Origin: an uncultured Oscillospiraceae bacterium
GTDB lineage: Bacteria; Bacillota; Clostridia; Oscillospirales; Oscillospiraceae
DNA: 21,550 bases
Assembly: GCA_934597125.1 (NCBI GenBank)
Contig: CAKTQM010000030.1
Location: 1 to 21,550, forward strand
Direction: 5' to 3'
The notes under the pieces were generated by a model. It saw nothing but the letters and a program-made list of their open reading frames with translations. It made no database searches and was not told where the DNA came from. Within the stretch, counting starts at the first letter, position 1. Every line of letters begins with the position of its first letter. The translations under genes and the position numbers were made by a program. Shown one piece after another: positions 6,624 through 14,676 of the stretch.

Positions 6624-9072
6624 GGAGAGCTTTATGGTAAAGCTGGCGACCTTTATTGTGGATAAACGGAATCTGTTTTTCCTGCTGACCGTCATTGCGT
6701 TGATTTTTTCCGCCTTTTCCCGCAATTGGGTAGAGGTGGAGAATGATCTGACCTTCTATCTGCCGGATGAGTCCGAGACGAAGCAGGCGCTGACGGTGAT
6801 GGAGGCGGAATTTACTACCTATGGTACGGCGGAGGTGATGGTGGACAACATCACCTTTGACGAGGCGCAGGCGTTGGTAGATACGCTGGCCGATGTGAAG
6901 GGCGTGCAGAGCGTTACCTTTGATGAGAGCAGCGACCATTACAGCAATGCCGCGGCGCTGTATTCCGTGACCTTTGACGCCGACGAGAGAGACGATGCCT
7001 GCCTGACGGCGCTGGACGCGGTGAAGGAAACGCTGGCGGGCTATGACCTGTACATCTCTACGGATCTGGGCAATACCCTGCAGGAGACCATCGCAAGAGA
7101 GGTCGGCATTATTATGATCTATGTGGCGGTGATCGTGGTTGCGGTACTGCTCTTTACCTCCCAGACCTATGGCGAGGTGCCGGTATTGCTGCTGACCTTT
7201 GTGATCGCCATGATCCTGAATCAGGGCAGCAATTTCCTGCTGGGCAAGATTTCATTTGTGTCCAACTCCGTGACAAGCATCTTGCAGCTGGCCCTCAGTT
7301 TGGATTACGCGGTGATCCTGTGCAACCATTTTAAGGAACAGCGGGAGACCATGTCCGTCCGAGAGGCGGCCATTGTCGCTTTGAGCCGCGCCATTCCGGA
7401 GATCAGCGCCAGTTCCCTGACTACGGTGGGCGGTCTTGCGGCCATGCTGTTCATGCAGTTTAAGATCGGGCCGGATATGGGCATTTGTCTGATCAAGGCC
7501 ATCATGTATGCGCTGCTGTCGGTGTTTGTTGTGATGCCGGGGCTTTTGGTGCTGTTTGGGCCGCTGATCGAAAAATCCAAGCATAAGAGCTTTGTGCCAA
7601 AAGTGAATTTCATCGGAAAATTCGATTTTAAGACCCGCCGCATCATTCCGGTCATTTTTGCGGTGTTTGTGATTTTCGGTATCTTTTTCTCCGGCAAATG
7701 CCCCTATGCCTACGGTTACAGCGGCCTGACGACGCCCAAGCTGAACGAGACGCAGATCGCGGAGAACAAGATCAAGGACACGTTTACCAGCTCCAATATG
7801 GTGGCGCTGGTGGTGCCTGCCGGCGACTATGAAAAAGAGGCGCAGCTTCTGCATGAGCTGGAGGGCTATGAGGAGATCGACCACACCATGGGCCTTGCCA
7901 ATGTGGAGGCTATGGACGGTTATATGCTGGCTGACAGGCTGACACCACGGCAGTTTGCCGAGCTGGCGGATCTGGACTATGAGATGTCGCAGCTGCTGTA
8001 TGCCGCCTATGCCACAGAGCAGGGGGATTACGGCAAGTTGGCGGGGAACATTGCCTCGTACAAGGTGCCGCTGATGGATATGTTCCTGTTTGTCTGCGAT
8101 CAGGTGGACGCGGGGATCGTCACCATGAGCGATGAGCAGACGGAGATGCTCAACGACGCCAGAGGGCAGATCGAAAGTGCCAAGGCGCAGCTGCAGGGGG
8201 AGGAGCACAGCCGCATGCTGCTGTATCTGACGCTGCCGGTGGGCGGCGATGCGACCTATGCCTTTACTGATACCATTCGTGAGGTTGCCGGCAGCTATTA
8301 CCCCGACGGCGATATCTACGTGGCGGGCGACTCCACCAACGAATACGATTTCCAGAAATCTTTCTCCCGCGACAATACGGTAGTCAGCGTGGTGTCCATT
8401 CTGATCGTGCTGGTGGTGCTGCTGTTTACCTTTAATTCCGCAGGTATGCCGATTTTGCTGATCATGGTGATCCAGGGCAGTATCTGGCTGAATTTTTCCA
8501 TCCCCGCTCTTACGGGCAGTCCGCTGTTCTTTATGAGCTATCTGGTAGTCAGCTCTATCCAGATGGGCGCCAATATCGACTATGCCATCGTGATCGCCAG
8601 CCGCTATCAGGAACTGAAAAACCGGATGGATCATCAGCAGGCCATCATTGATACCCTGAATTTTGCGTTCCCCACGGTGCTGACCTCCGGCAGTATTCTG
8701 ACGGTGGCCGGTGTGCTGATCGGGCAGATGACCTCGGAGGCGGCTATCGCCGGTATCGGACAGAGTCTGGGACGGGGAACCATCATCTCCATGCTGCTGG
8801 TGCTGTTCGTGCTACCGCAAATCCTGCTGGTGGGCAGCGGAGTCGTGGATAAGACATCCTTCGCCGTACCAAAGGTGATCCGCAGGCGGGAGACCAGCGG
8901 CCGCGTGTTTGTGGATGGCGTGGTCAGCGGAGAGATCCACGGTGTGGTCAGTGGTGTGATGCGGGCCAGCGTGGAGGGCGATGTGAACCTGAATCTGCTG
9001 TCCGGCAGCATGACGGAGAAAGCAATACCGGAGCATACCGGAGGAGAGGAGGCACACCATGAAACGGAATAA
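6601..9072 (+). CDS. MMPL-family RND transporter
   Basis: An 823-residue inner-membrane transporter with the duplicated RND layout. TM1 is at about residues 22-40, followed by an extracytoplasmic domain, a bundle of helices (about 165-380), a second outer domain (about 430-590) and a second bundle (about 605-755). Each half carries the Asp-Tyr pair expected of the proton relay: SLDYAVIL (D235-Y236) and NIDYAIVIASRYQE (D660-Y661). Family members export lipids, lipopeptides or drugs using the proton gradient. The start is the ATG after AAAGGAGGTG; the reading frame stays open upstream but has no ribosome site there. The C-terminal tail (761-823) is an odd Gly/Val/Ser repeat. The gene overlaps the GLUG surface-protein gene by 14 bases. 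The substrate is unknown. Confidence 0.92.
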   Translation: MAQKTAHKESFMVKLATFIVDKRNLFFLLTVIALIFSAFSRNWVEVENDLTFYLPDESETKQALTVMEAEFTTYGTAEVMVDNITFDEAQALVDTLADVKGVQSVTFDESSDHYSNAAALYSVTFDADERDDACLTALDAVKETLAGYDLYISTDLGNTLQETIAREVGIIMIYVAVIVVAVLLFTSQTYGEVPVLLLTFVIAMILNQGSNFLLGKISFVSNSVTSILQLALSLDYAVILCNHFKEQRETMSVREAAIVALSRAIPEISASSLTTVGGLAAMLFMQFKIGPDMGICLIKAIMYALLSVFVVMPGLLVLFGPLIEKSKHKSFVPKVNFIGKFDFKTRRIIPVIFAVFVIFGIFFSGKCPYAYGYSGLTTPKLNETQIAENKIKDTFTSSNMVALVVPAGDYEKEAQLLHELEGYEEIDHTMGLANVEAMDGYMLADRLTPRQFAELADLDYEMSQLLYAAYATEQGDYGKLAGNIASYKVPLMDMFLFVCDQVDAGIVTMSDEQTEMLNDARGQIESAKAQLQGEEHSRMLLYLTLPVGGDATYAFTDTIREVAGSYYPDGDIYVAGDSTNEYDFQKSFSRDNTVVSVVSILIVLVVLLFTFNSAGMPILLIMVIQGSIWLNFSIPALTGSPLFFMSYLVVSSIQMGANIDYAIVIASRYQELKNRMDHQQAIIDTLNFAFPTVLTSGSILTVAGVLIGQMTSEAAIAGIGQSLGRGTIISMLLVLFVLPQILLVGSGVVDKTSFAVPKVIRRRETSGRVFVDGVVSGEIHGVVSGVMRASVEGDVNLNLLSGSMTEKAIPEHTGGEEAHHETE

Positions 9073-12000
9073 CATACTGCGGCGCATCATTGCGGCTATG
9101 CTGGCGCTGGTACTGGTGCTGTCTCTGTGCCCGGCGGTGTTTGCAGAGGGAAAGACGGTGCGCATCGGTACAAAAAAGGAGCTGCTGGCCTTTGCCGAGC
9201 ACTGTAGGGTGGATACTTATTCCCAGAATCTGACGGTGATGTTGACCGCCGACATTGACGCCGAGGAAGCGGAGATATCGATTCCCGTGTTCTATGGCAC
9301 CTTCAACGGGCAGGGACACCGAATCTACGGCCTGAATCTGACGCGCAGCGCCACAGGCTATGGCCTGTTCAGCCGGATCGAGGCCGGCGCGGTGGTAAAG
9401 GATCTGGCGGTGGAGGGCGATGTGACGCCCTCCGGCACCCAGAGCCAGATTGGCGGCATAGCCGGCGTCAACGCCGGACGGATCGAGACGTGCAGCTTCA
9501 GCGGCATCGTTATGGGCGGCGACTATGTAGGCGGCATTGCCGGAAAGAATGAGTCCAGCGGTGTGATCGCAGACTGCCGTGCCGCCGGCGCGGTGCGGGG
9601 CAGCCAGTTCACCGGAGGCATTTCCGGTCAGAACGCGGGAACGCTTTTGAACTGCAGCAATACGGCAGCGGTGAACACCGCTGTCAGCGACGAGAACATG
9701 GCGGCGGATATCAGCGGCCTTGAAAGTACGCTGTACAGCCTGCTGAAGCGGGAGGATGTGTCAGAGAACGCCGTGACGACGGATACCGGCGGCATTGCGG
9801 GCTATTCCAACGGTGTTGTACAGAGCTGTGTAAACTCCGGCACGGTGGGTTATCCCCATGTGGGGTATAACGTAGGCGGCATCGCGGGACGGCAGAACGG
9901 CTATATGGCCAGCTGCATCAACCGCGGCGTCGTTCAGGGCCGCAAGGACGTGGGCGGCATCGTGGGACAGATGGCGCCGGACATTACGCTGCAGTTCTCC
10001 TCCAATGGTCTGGCGGAGCTGCAGAGCGAGCTGAATGTGCTGCATGATCTGATCGACCGCGCATTGGATGACGCACAGTCCGCTTCTGATACGGTGTCGG
10101 GAGGAGTCTCCCGCTTGGCTGACTATGCCGACGGCGCCCGTGACAGCGCTTATTCTCTGTCGGGGCAGCTGGGGGATTTTGTAGACAGCAACGTGGAAAC
10201 CGCCAACAACATTCTGCTGCTGGCAGAGCGGTATCTGGCTAAGGCGTCCCCTATTTTGGAGGATCTTTCAACAGTGGCGGACGGCATGACGCAGTCCATT
10301 GCCGCGCTGCGAAAGCTGGTGGAGACCATCAGCGGCATGGAGGAATACAATGAGCAGGCTCTTGCCGCGCTGGAGGCGGTTTGCACGGAGATCACCCAGG
10401 GCTGCGACGCGCTGGAGCGGGGGCTTGCCGCGTTGGAGAAAGCACTTGTCCTGATTGCAGGTACGGACGGCGTGGATACCACACAAACCCATAACATGAT
10501 TGCAGCCCTGTGGGAAGCGGTGGAAACGCTGCGCGACACGCTTGCACAGGCGAATCGTGAGCTTGCGGTGGGCGGCGCGGTGACGGCGGATACCGCTGCG
10601 CAGCTGCAGACCGGTCTGTCGGCCGTTCTGGAGCGATACGCTGCGGCCATGAGCAGTACGACGGCGCTTGTGGCATGGATGGATCTCTCCGGCCTTCCGA
10701 AGCTGGATCTGGACACCTTGCGGCAGGCTGCCGCGTATCTGCAAAGCGCCGCAGAGGCGTTTGGGGAGGCGTCGCGCCATTTCAGAAGCGCCGTGGCCCA
10801 TCTGGGGGAGGCGCTGGACGCGCTGCGTAAGATCAACGGAGAAATGGGCGAGATTTCGGAGCAGCTGGATGCTGCGCTGGCAGGAGCGGAGGACGCCTCC
10901 GCAGCGCTGAGCAGCGCATTTGCCAAGGCGGCACAGTGGGCGAAGGATTTGTCGGGGGAATCCCCAGGCTCCTTTGTGGGGCTGGGCAGCGAGTTTGGCG
11001 AGAGTGCTGATGCCCTGAACAGCGCCCTGGGCGGGATCGGCAACGAGTTGACCGCGCTGAATGATGAGATGTCCCGCGCGGGAACGGTGCTGCTGGCCGA
11101 TGTAAGGGCCGTCAACGATCAGTTCATGAAGGTCATGAACCTGTTCCTGAACGTGCTGAACAGCACACAGAATGTGGATTACTCTGACATCTATGAGGAT
11201 GTGTCCGAGGAGAGTCTGCAAAGCGCCACTCGGGGTAAGGTGCTGGAATGTACGAATTACGGCATCATTGACGCCGACCGGAATGTCGGCGGCGTGGCAG
11301 GCTCCATGGCTATTGAATATGACCTGGATCCGGAGGATGATCTGCTGACATCGGAGAACCGGACGGCCCGCTTTACCTATCAGACCCGCGCGATTTTGCT
11401 GGACTGCGAAAATAACGGCAGGGTACAGGCAAAAAAGAGCTGTGCCGGCGGGCTGGTGGGCCGTATGGATCTGGGGACGGTGTCCGGCTGCGGCGGATAC
11501 GGCGATGTTTCCAGCGAGAACGGCGACTATGTAGGCGGCGTATGCGGTCTGTCGCTGTCCTCCATTCGTAACAGCTATGCCAAATGCACCCTGGGCGGCC
11601 GCAAATATGTGGGCGGCATCGTGGGTTCCGGCAGCCGTGTGTCTGACTGTCTGTCCATGGTGGAGGTGACGGACTGCACGCAGCTGGGCGGCGCCGTGGC
11701 CGGTGAGATCACCGGTACATACAGCGGAAACTACTTCGTCTCGGACACGCTGGCCGGTGTGGATCGGATCAGCTATGCCGGAAAGGCGGAGGGCATCACC
11801 TATGAAGCGCTGTGCGAAAGGGAGAACACTCCCGATACGTTCCGGAGCATGGAGCTGCGCTTTGTGCTGGATGGTGAGACGCTGCAGTCTCAGCGCTTCA
11901 CCTATGGCACATCCTTTGAAGATAACGTGTATCCGGTTCTTCCGGAAAAGGAAAATTACTATGTGCATTGGGACAAGAGTGAGCTGAAACACCTGCGCTT

Positions 12001-12466
12001 TGATACGCTGGTCACGGCGGTCTATACGCCCTATGTGACCACCCTGGCCTCACCCCAGCAGCGCGATGGACACGATGTGCTGCTGGTGCAGGGGAAGTTC
12101 CGTGACAGCGATATTCTGCAGGTGCGGGAGGAGGAGAACACCGTTCCCAAGGCTGTGGAGACGCTGTCCATCCAGATCCCCGACGACGGGCAGGAGAGCC
12201 ATACGGTGCGCTGGCTGCTTCCCCAGAAGGGAGAGCGCTATACCGTATATGTGGACGGCGGCAGCGGCGCGAAAAAGGTCGATGCCGAAGTCAACGGCAG
12301 CTACCTCAACTTTACCATGGAGGGGAATGGGACGATTACGCTGATCCATGCCGGACATGGAATGTGGTGGCTGGCCATTGCCGCCGCGGCGGCTTTGGCT
12401 GCCGTGGGAGCCGTTGTGCTGATCCGGCGGAAACAGCATGCCGCCGGTAAGAACGGCGAAGCGTAA
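9059..12466 (+). CDS. Large anchored surface protein with GLUG repeats and a helical middle
   Basis: A 1135-residue exported protein. Residues 1-29 form a signal peptide ending AVFA. Residues 80-305 carry GLUG-type beta repeats (GGIAGVNAGRIETC, VGGIAGKNESSG, VGGIAGRQNG, VGGIVGQM). Residues about 318-715 are a long Ala/Leu/Glu-rich, coiled-coil-like segment with almost no aromatics. GLUG-like repeats resume at about 726-905 (VGGVAGSM, AGGLVGRMDLG, YVGGVCGLS, YVGGIVGSG). Beta-rich segments follow, then a C-terminal membrane helix (about 1100-1121) and a basic RRK tail, so the protein is held in the membrane rather than sortase-linked. The start has GAGGAGAGGAGG upstream. Coupling to the MMPL gene suggests the two act together at the envelope; adhesion or spanning the wall is inference. 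Confidence 0.88.
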   Translation: MKRNNILRRIIAAMLALVLVLSLCPAVFAEGKTVRIGTKKELLAFAEHCRVDTYSQNLTVMLTADIDAEEAEISIPVFYGTFNGQGHRIYGLNLTRSATGYGLFSRIEAGAVVKDLAVEGDVTPSGTQSQIGGIAGVNAGRIETCSFSGIVMGGDYVGGIAGKNESSGVIADCRAAGAVRGSQFTGGISGQNAGTLLNCSNTAAVNTAVSDENMAADISGLESTLYSLLKREDVSENAVTTDTGGIAGYSNGVVQSCVNSGTVGYPHVGYNVGGIAGRQNGYMASCINRGVVQGRKDVGGIVGQMAPDITLQFSSNGLAELQSELNVLHDLIDRALDDAQSASDTVSGGVSRLADYADGARDSAYSLSGQLGDFVDSNVETANNILLLAERYLAKASPILEDLSTVADGMTQSIAALRKLVETISGMEEYNEQALAALEAVCTEITQGCDALERGLAALEKALVLIAGTDGVDTTQTHNMIAALWEAVETLRDTLAQANRELAVGGAVTADTAAQLQTGLSAVLERYAAAMSSTTALVAWMDLSGLPKLDLDTLRQAAAYLQSAAEAFGEASRHFRSAVAHLGEALDALRKINGEMGEISEQLDAALAGAEDASAALSSAFAKAAQWAKDLSGESPGSFVGLGSEFGESADALNSALGGIGNELTALNDEMSRAGTVLLADVRAVNDQFMKVMNLFLNVLNSTQNVDYSDIYEDVSEESLQSATRGKVLECTNYGIIDADRNVGGVAGSMAIEYDLDPEDDLLTSENRTARFTYQTRAILLDCENNGRVQAKKSCAGGLVGRMDLGTVSGCGGYGDVSSENGDYVGGVCGLSLSSIRNSYAKCTLGGRKYVGGIVGSGSRVSDCLSMVEVTDCTQLGGAVAGEITGTYSGNYFVSDTLAGVDRISYAGKAEGITYEALCERENTPDTFRSMELRFVLDGETLQSQRFTYGTSFEDNVYPVLPEKENYYVHWDKSELKHLRFDTLVTAVYTPYVTTLASPQQRDGHDVLLVQGKFRDSDILQVREEENTVPKAVETLSIQIPDDGQESHTVRWLLPQKGERYTVYVDGGSGAKKVDAEVNGSYLNFTMEGNGTITLIHAGHGMWWLAIAAAAALAAVGAVVLIRRKQHAAGKNGEA

Positions 12467-12470
12467 TAAA

Positions 12471-12519
12471 GAACAAGCAGAATGTCCGAAGCCATAGGCT
12501 TCGGACATTCTGTTTGTTC
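12471..12519 (+). terminator. Long hairpin terminator between the GLUG and GNAT genes
   Basis: The arms 12471-12493 and 12497-12519 are complementary over 23 bases, with one G-T wobble and an ATA loop; the core is AGAATGTCCGAAGCC. It lies between convergent genes and ends in TTTGTTC, so it probably stops transcription from both sides. The long stem is unusual for a simple terminator. Confidence 0.75.
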
Positions 12520-13090
12520 AGTTCATATTCAGTTGCGGAAAGGGGGTAAACGGCGCGGGGGGCACGTCGTGGCTGCCCAGCATTTTTTCCATCCAGGTCA
12601 TGTGATACCAGGTGCCGAACTTGTAGCCGCAGTGGTGGAACCGGCCCACCTCATGATAGCCCATGTGGGCGTGAAAGGCCACGCTGTTGCCGTTCAAATA
12701 GGCGTCGTCGGCATCGGGGTAGGCGATGCAGGCATAGAGATTCTGCACATGCTGTGCACGGGAGATATCCTCCAGCGCCGCGTACAGCCGCTTGCCAAGC
12801 CCCTTGCCCCGCACATCCTGACGCAGATAGATGCTGGTTTCCGCCGCCCAGCCGTAGGCAGGACGCTCACCAAAGGGGCCGGTGTAGGCGTAGCCGAGGA
12901 TATCGCCGTTTTCCTCCGCCACAAGGTAGGGATAGCGCTGCAGCGTGTGGGCAATGCGGCCACGGAATTCCTCCAGCGAGGGAACCTCATATTCAAAGGC
13001 GATTGCCGTATTGGTGACATATGGCGCGTAAATAGCCAGTAAGGCCGCCGCGTCCGCCGTGTTGGCGGTGCGGATGGTGATGGCATCCAT
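12518..13090 (-). CDS. GNAT N-acetyltransferase, phosphinothricin-acetyltransferase-like
   Basis: A 190-residue acetyl-CoA-dependent N-acetyltransferase. ITIRTANTADAAALLAIYAPYV at the N-terminus, the substrate-side stretch TAIAFEYEVPS, the acetyl-CoA loop RQDVRGKGLGKRLYAAL (the R/Q-x-x-G-x-G motif) and YHEVGRFHHCGYKFGTWYHMTWMEK at the C-terminus match the Pat/Bar/YwnH branch. Enzymes of this branch acetylate phosphinothricin, methionine sulfoximine or similar amino-acid analogues; the true substrate here is unknown. I prefer the ATG at 13090, nine bases behind AAGAAGGG. A TTG at 13099 overlapping the TfoX-gene stop is possible but poorly spaced. It is translated just behind the TfoX-N gene. 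Confidence 0.88.
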   Translation of the reverse strand: MDAITIRTANTADAAALLAIYAPYVTNTAIAFEYEVPSLEEFRGRIAHTLQRYPYLVAEENGDILGYAYTGPFGERPAYGWAAETSIYLRQDVRGKGLGKRLYAALEDISRAQHVQNLYACIAYPDADDAYLNGNSVAFHAHMGYHEVGRFHHCGYKFGTWYHMTWMEKMLGSHDVPPAPFTPFPQLNMN

Positions 13091-13095
13091 AAAGA

Positions 13096-13413
13096 TCAAC
13101 CCTTCTTTCTCTTTTTGGGCACGGGGATGAGGGGTTCCAGAACGGCGATGACCTGTGCCGTCAGTGCCGGATCGTCGATGTCCAGGATATAGTGCTCCTT
13201 GGCGCCCTCATAGGGGCAGCCGACTTCGGCGCCGGCCATGAGTTCCGACAGCGCCGGAAGCATCTTGACAAACACCGTGTTGTCGCATACGGTCAGCAGC
13301 GGCTTGTCATTGATATACACCATATACTCGCCGAACATTTTACGGCAGCGCACCGCGCCGCACGCCGGCAGACGTTCGCACACATATTGGATGTAGTCCT
13401 GCGTGGTAGCCAT
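13096..13413 (-). CDS. TfoX N-terminal domain protein
   Basis: A 105-residue cytoplasmic protein consisting only of the TfoX/Sxy N-terminal domain: CRKMFGEYMVYINDKPLLTV and DNTVFVKMLPALSEL are the conserved core. In gamma-proteobacteria Sxy/TfoX co-activates competence genes, but stand-alone N-domains like this are common in Firmicutes and have no assigned role. The C-terminus is very basic (KKRKKG), which might favour nucleic-acid contact (inference). The ATG has AAGGAGCGATC upstream. It is followed after five bases by the GNAT start, forming a two-gene unit. A terminator lies immediately upstream (13432-13468), and no clear promoter of its own is visible. Confidence 0.85.
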   Translation of the reverse strand: MATTQDYIQYVCERLPACGAVRCRKMFGEYMVYINDKPLLTVCDNTVFVKMLPALSELMAGAEVGCPYEGAKEHYILDIDDPALTAQVIAVLEPLIPVPKKRKKG

Positions 13414-13431
13414 ATGGATCGCTCCTTATCA

Positions 13432-13468
13432 AGAATAAAAAGACGTCTGCCGGTCAATCGGCAGACGT
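13432..13468 (-). terminator. Terminator of the bPH_1/70-aa operon
   Basis: Minus strand: stem ACGTCTGCCG paired with CGGCAGACGT (13443-13452 and 13459-13468), a six-base loop, then CTTTTTATTC. The TGA of the 70-aa gene (13454-13456) lies within the loop. Confidence 0.85.
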
Positions 13469-13666
13469 TCCCTCGGTGTTTGGCGAAATATCGCCGCCTT
13501 CATTTTTGAGGGCTGCATAGATCTCGGCAACATCGCGGCTGGTCAAAGAAAGACTGAACCGACAATTCAAGACCTTTGCAGCAACAGCGGAGCGCCAGCC
13601 ATACGCGGCGTAACGCGCCAATGCTTTTTGAGCGTCCAACGGAAGGGACTCAAAACAAATGTCCAT
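13454..13666 (-). CDS. Small protein of unknown function (70 aa)
   Basis: A 70-residue soluble protein I do not recognise. The first 55 residues look helical: MDICFESLPLDAQKALARY, then GWRSAVAAKVLNCRFSLSL and SRDVAEIYAALKNEG. The C-terminus is short, acidic and polar. There is no signal peptide or membrane segment. It is supported as a real gene by AAGAAGGAG eight bases before the ATG, by a gap of only 30 bases behind the bPH_1 gene, and by a terminator at its end. It probably belongs to the same transcript as the bPH_1 protein. Confidence 0.72.
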   Translation of the reverse strand: MDICFESLPLDAQKALARYAAYGWRSAVAAKVLNCRFSLSLTSRDVAEIYAALKNEGGDISPNTEGTSAD

Positions 13667-13696
13667 GATCGACTCCTTCTTATGTGAGAGTTTTCG

Positions 13697-14071
13697 TCAT
13701 TGAAGCACATACGTGCTGATTGCCTGCCCAATGGCTCGGATGTCTGAGTTGCCGGTAAAGTCGAAGTGGACTTTGCCAAGGCCGGGGAAATACATCTCCA
13801 GCTCGCTGTCCAGATCCAGAATACCAGCCGTCTCGATGGAAAACACGGAGATCTTGCTGTAGGGCATCGAGGTCAGATCCCGCCTTTTTCCGGTGATGCC
13901 CTGGATATTGCAGGAGATCACACGCTTGTTGGTGAACACCACAAAATCACGAACCACCGTATAGGATCCGATCACTGTTTCGCCGGGAACCAACAGATCA
14001 TCCACAAGGCGTGCGCCGCGTCCGTTGTCCGGCGACAGCTTAAAGATCGCGCCATTTTCAAAATCTACCAT
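13697..14071 (-). CDS. Bacterial PH-domain protein (bPH_1 type)
   Basis: A 124-residue protein that is one bacterial pleckstrin-homology-like domain. MVDFENGAIFKLSP, LLVPGETVIGSYTVVRDFVV, FTNKRVISCNIQGITGKR, MPYSKISVFSIETAG and LDSELEMYFPGLG form the recognisable beta-strand series of the bPH_1 family. No transmembrane segment is present. The domain is thought to act in protein-protein contacts, and its job here is unknown. The ATG follows GCAGGAGG with good spacing, and a sigma-A promoter sits at 14144-14172. It is the first gene of a leftward operon with the 70-aa protein. Confidence 0.88.
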   Translation of the reverse strand: MVDFENGAIFKLSPDNGRGARLVDDLLVPGETVIGSYTVVRDFVVFTNKRVISCNIQGITGKRRDLTSMPYSKISVFSIETAGILDLDSELEMYFPGLGKVHFDFTGNSDIRAIGQAISTYVLQ

Positions 14072-14143
14072 CGGTACATTCCTCCTGCAAAACAGTGTGC
14101 TATTCCAAACAGGTCAAATCAAACTATCGCTTCACGATACATA

Positions 14144-14172
14144 ATATTACCACATAATTCGACGTTTTTCAA
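14144..14172 (-). promoter_or_regulatory. Promoter of the bPH_1 operon
   Basis: Minus strand: TTGAAA (14167-14172), a 17-base spacer and TAATAT (14144-14149). The leader to the bPH_1 ATG is about 65 bases. Confidence 0.6.
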
Positions 14173-14219
14173 GGGGGTCAACTGGGCAAAAAGTAATGGA
14201 AAGTAGGAAAATCATGCGC

Positions 14220-14248
14220 TTGACCTGGGGAAGAAAATATGATATAGT
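14220..14248 (+). promoter_or_regulatory. Promoter of the gdx-like gene
   Basis: TTGACC (14220-14225), a 17-base spacer and TATAGT (14243-14248). Transcription should start near 14255, immediately before a structured leader of about 100 bases. Confidence 0.8.
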
Positions 14249-14255
14249 CTTTCAA

Positions 14256-14337
14256 GACACGCCGCCGGGTGCGTCAACGCGCTTTTTCTGCATCGTTAGG
14301 CCTTTGAAGATGCAGAAGGGGCGCGATTTTGCTTTTT
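14256..14337 (+). promoter_or_regulatory. Structured leader with attenuator hairpin upstream of the SMR exporter; candidate guanidine riboswitch
   Basis: The leader has two hairpins. The first is GACACGCC-gccg-GGTGCGTC (14256-14275), with one mismatch and one wobble. The second pairs 14278-14294 with 14309-14325: an inner nine-base stem TTCTGCATC/GATGCAGAA, three U-G wobbles, an outer CGCGC/GCGCG, and a 14-base loop containing TAGGCC. A U-rich tract, ATTTTGCTTTTT (14326-14337), follows directly, so the second hairpin looks like an intrinsic terminator just before the ribosome site. GCC in loop 1 can pair with GGC in loop 2. Gdx exporters are commonly controlled by guanidine riboswitches. The two-hairpin layout with the second acting as terminator recalls class IV, but the class is not assignable by eye, and the class II ACGR loops are absent. 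Confidence 0.55.
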
Positions 14338-14353
14338 GAGAGGAGTTTTTTAT

Positions 14354-14674
14354 ATGGCATGGGTCTTTCTGGTGATCGCCGGTCTGACGGAGGTGTTCTG
14401 GTCTACCTGTCTGAAGCTGTCGGAGGGCTTTTCCAAGCTGGGATATTCCGCGCTGACGATCGTTGGAATGCTGGTCAGCTTCGGCCTTTTGTCGCAGGCC
14501 ATGAAAACGCTGCCGCTGGGCACGGCTTACGGCATCTGGACAGGCATCGGTGCGCTGGGCGCCGTGGTGGTGGGGCTGGTACTGTTCAAGGAGCCGGCCA
14601 CCGCATGGCGCATGTTTTTTGCCGCTCTGCTGTTGGTGGGCATCGTGGGATTGAAGATCACATCCCCGTCATAA
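14354..14674 (+). CDS. SMR-family exporter, Gdx/SugE type (guanidinium/proton antiporter)
   Basis: A 106-residue, four-helix small multidrug resistance protein that works as a dual-topology dimer in the cytoplasmic membrane. The essential glutamate of TM1 is E13 in AGLTEVFWSTCLKLSEGF. KTLPLGTAYGIWTGIGALG and the ending GIVGLKI fit the Gdx (SugE) subtype rather than the EmrE/Qac subtype. Gdx proteins export guanidinium in exchange for protons. The ATG is eight bases behind AGAGGAG; a TTG six codons earlier overlaps the U-tract of the leader and is rejected. The gene is monocistronic, with a promoter and attenuator-like leader upstream and a strong terminator right after the stop. Confidence 0.9.
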   Translation: MAWVFLVIAGLTEVFWSTCLKLSEGFSKLGYSALTIVGMLVSFGLLSQAMKTLPLGTAYGIWTGIGALGAVVVGLVLFKEPATAWRMFFAALLLVGIVGLKITSPS

Positions 14675-14676
14675 GA

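Noticed and set aside
7252..8634. A 460-codon open frame on the minus strand across the MMPL gene
   Set aside because: His/Gln/Arg-rich product with no recognisable domain, fully antisense to a well-supported transporter.
10150..11992. Long minus-strand frames across the GLUG protein gene
   Set aside because: Ser/Ala/Arg-rich or His/Arg-rich products that arise from repetitive Ala/Leu codons on the other strand, with no start signals.
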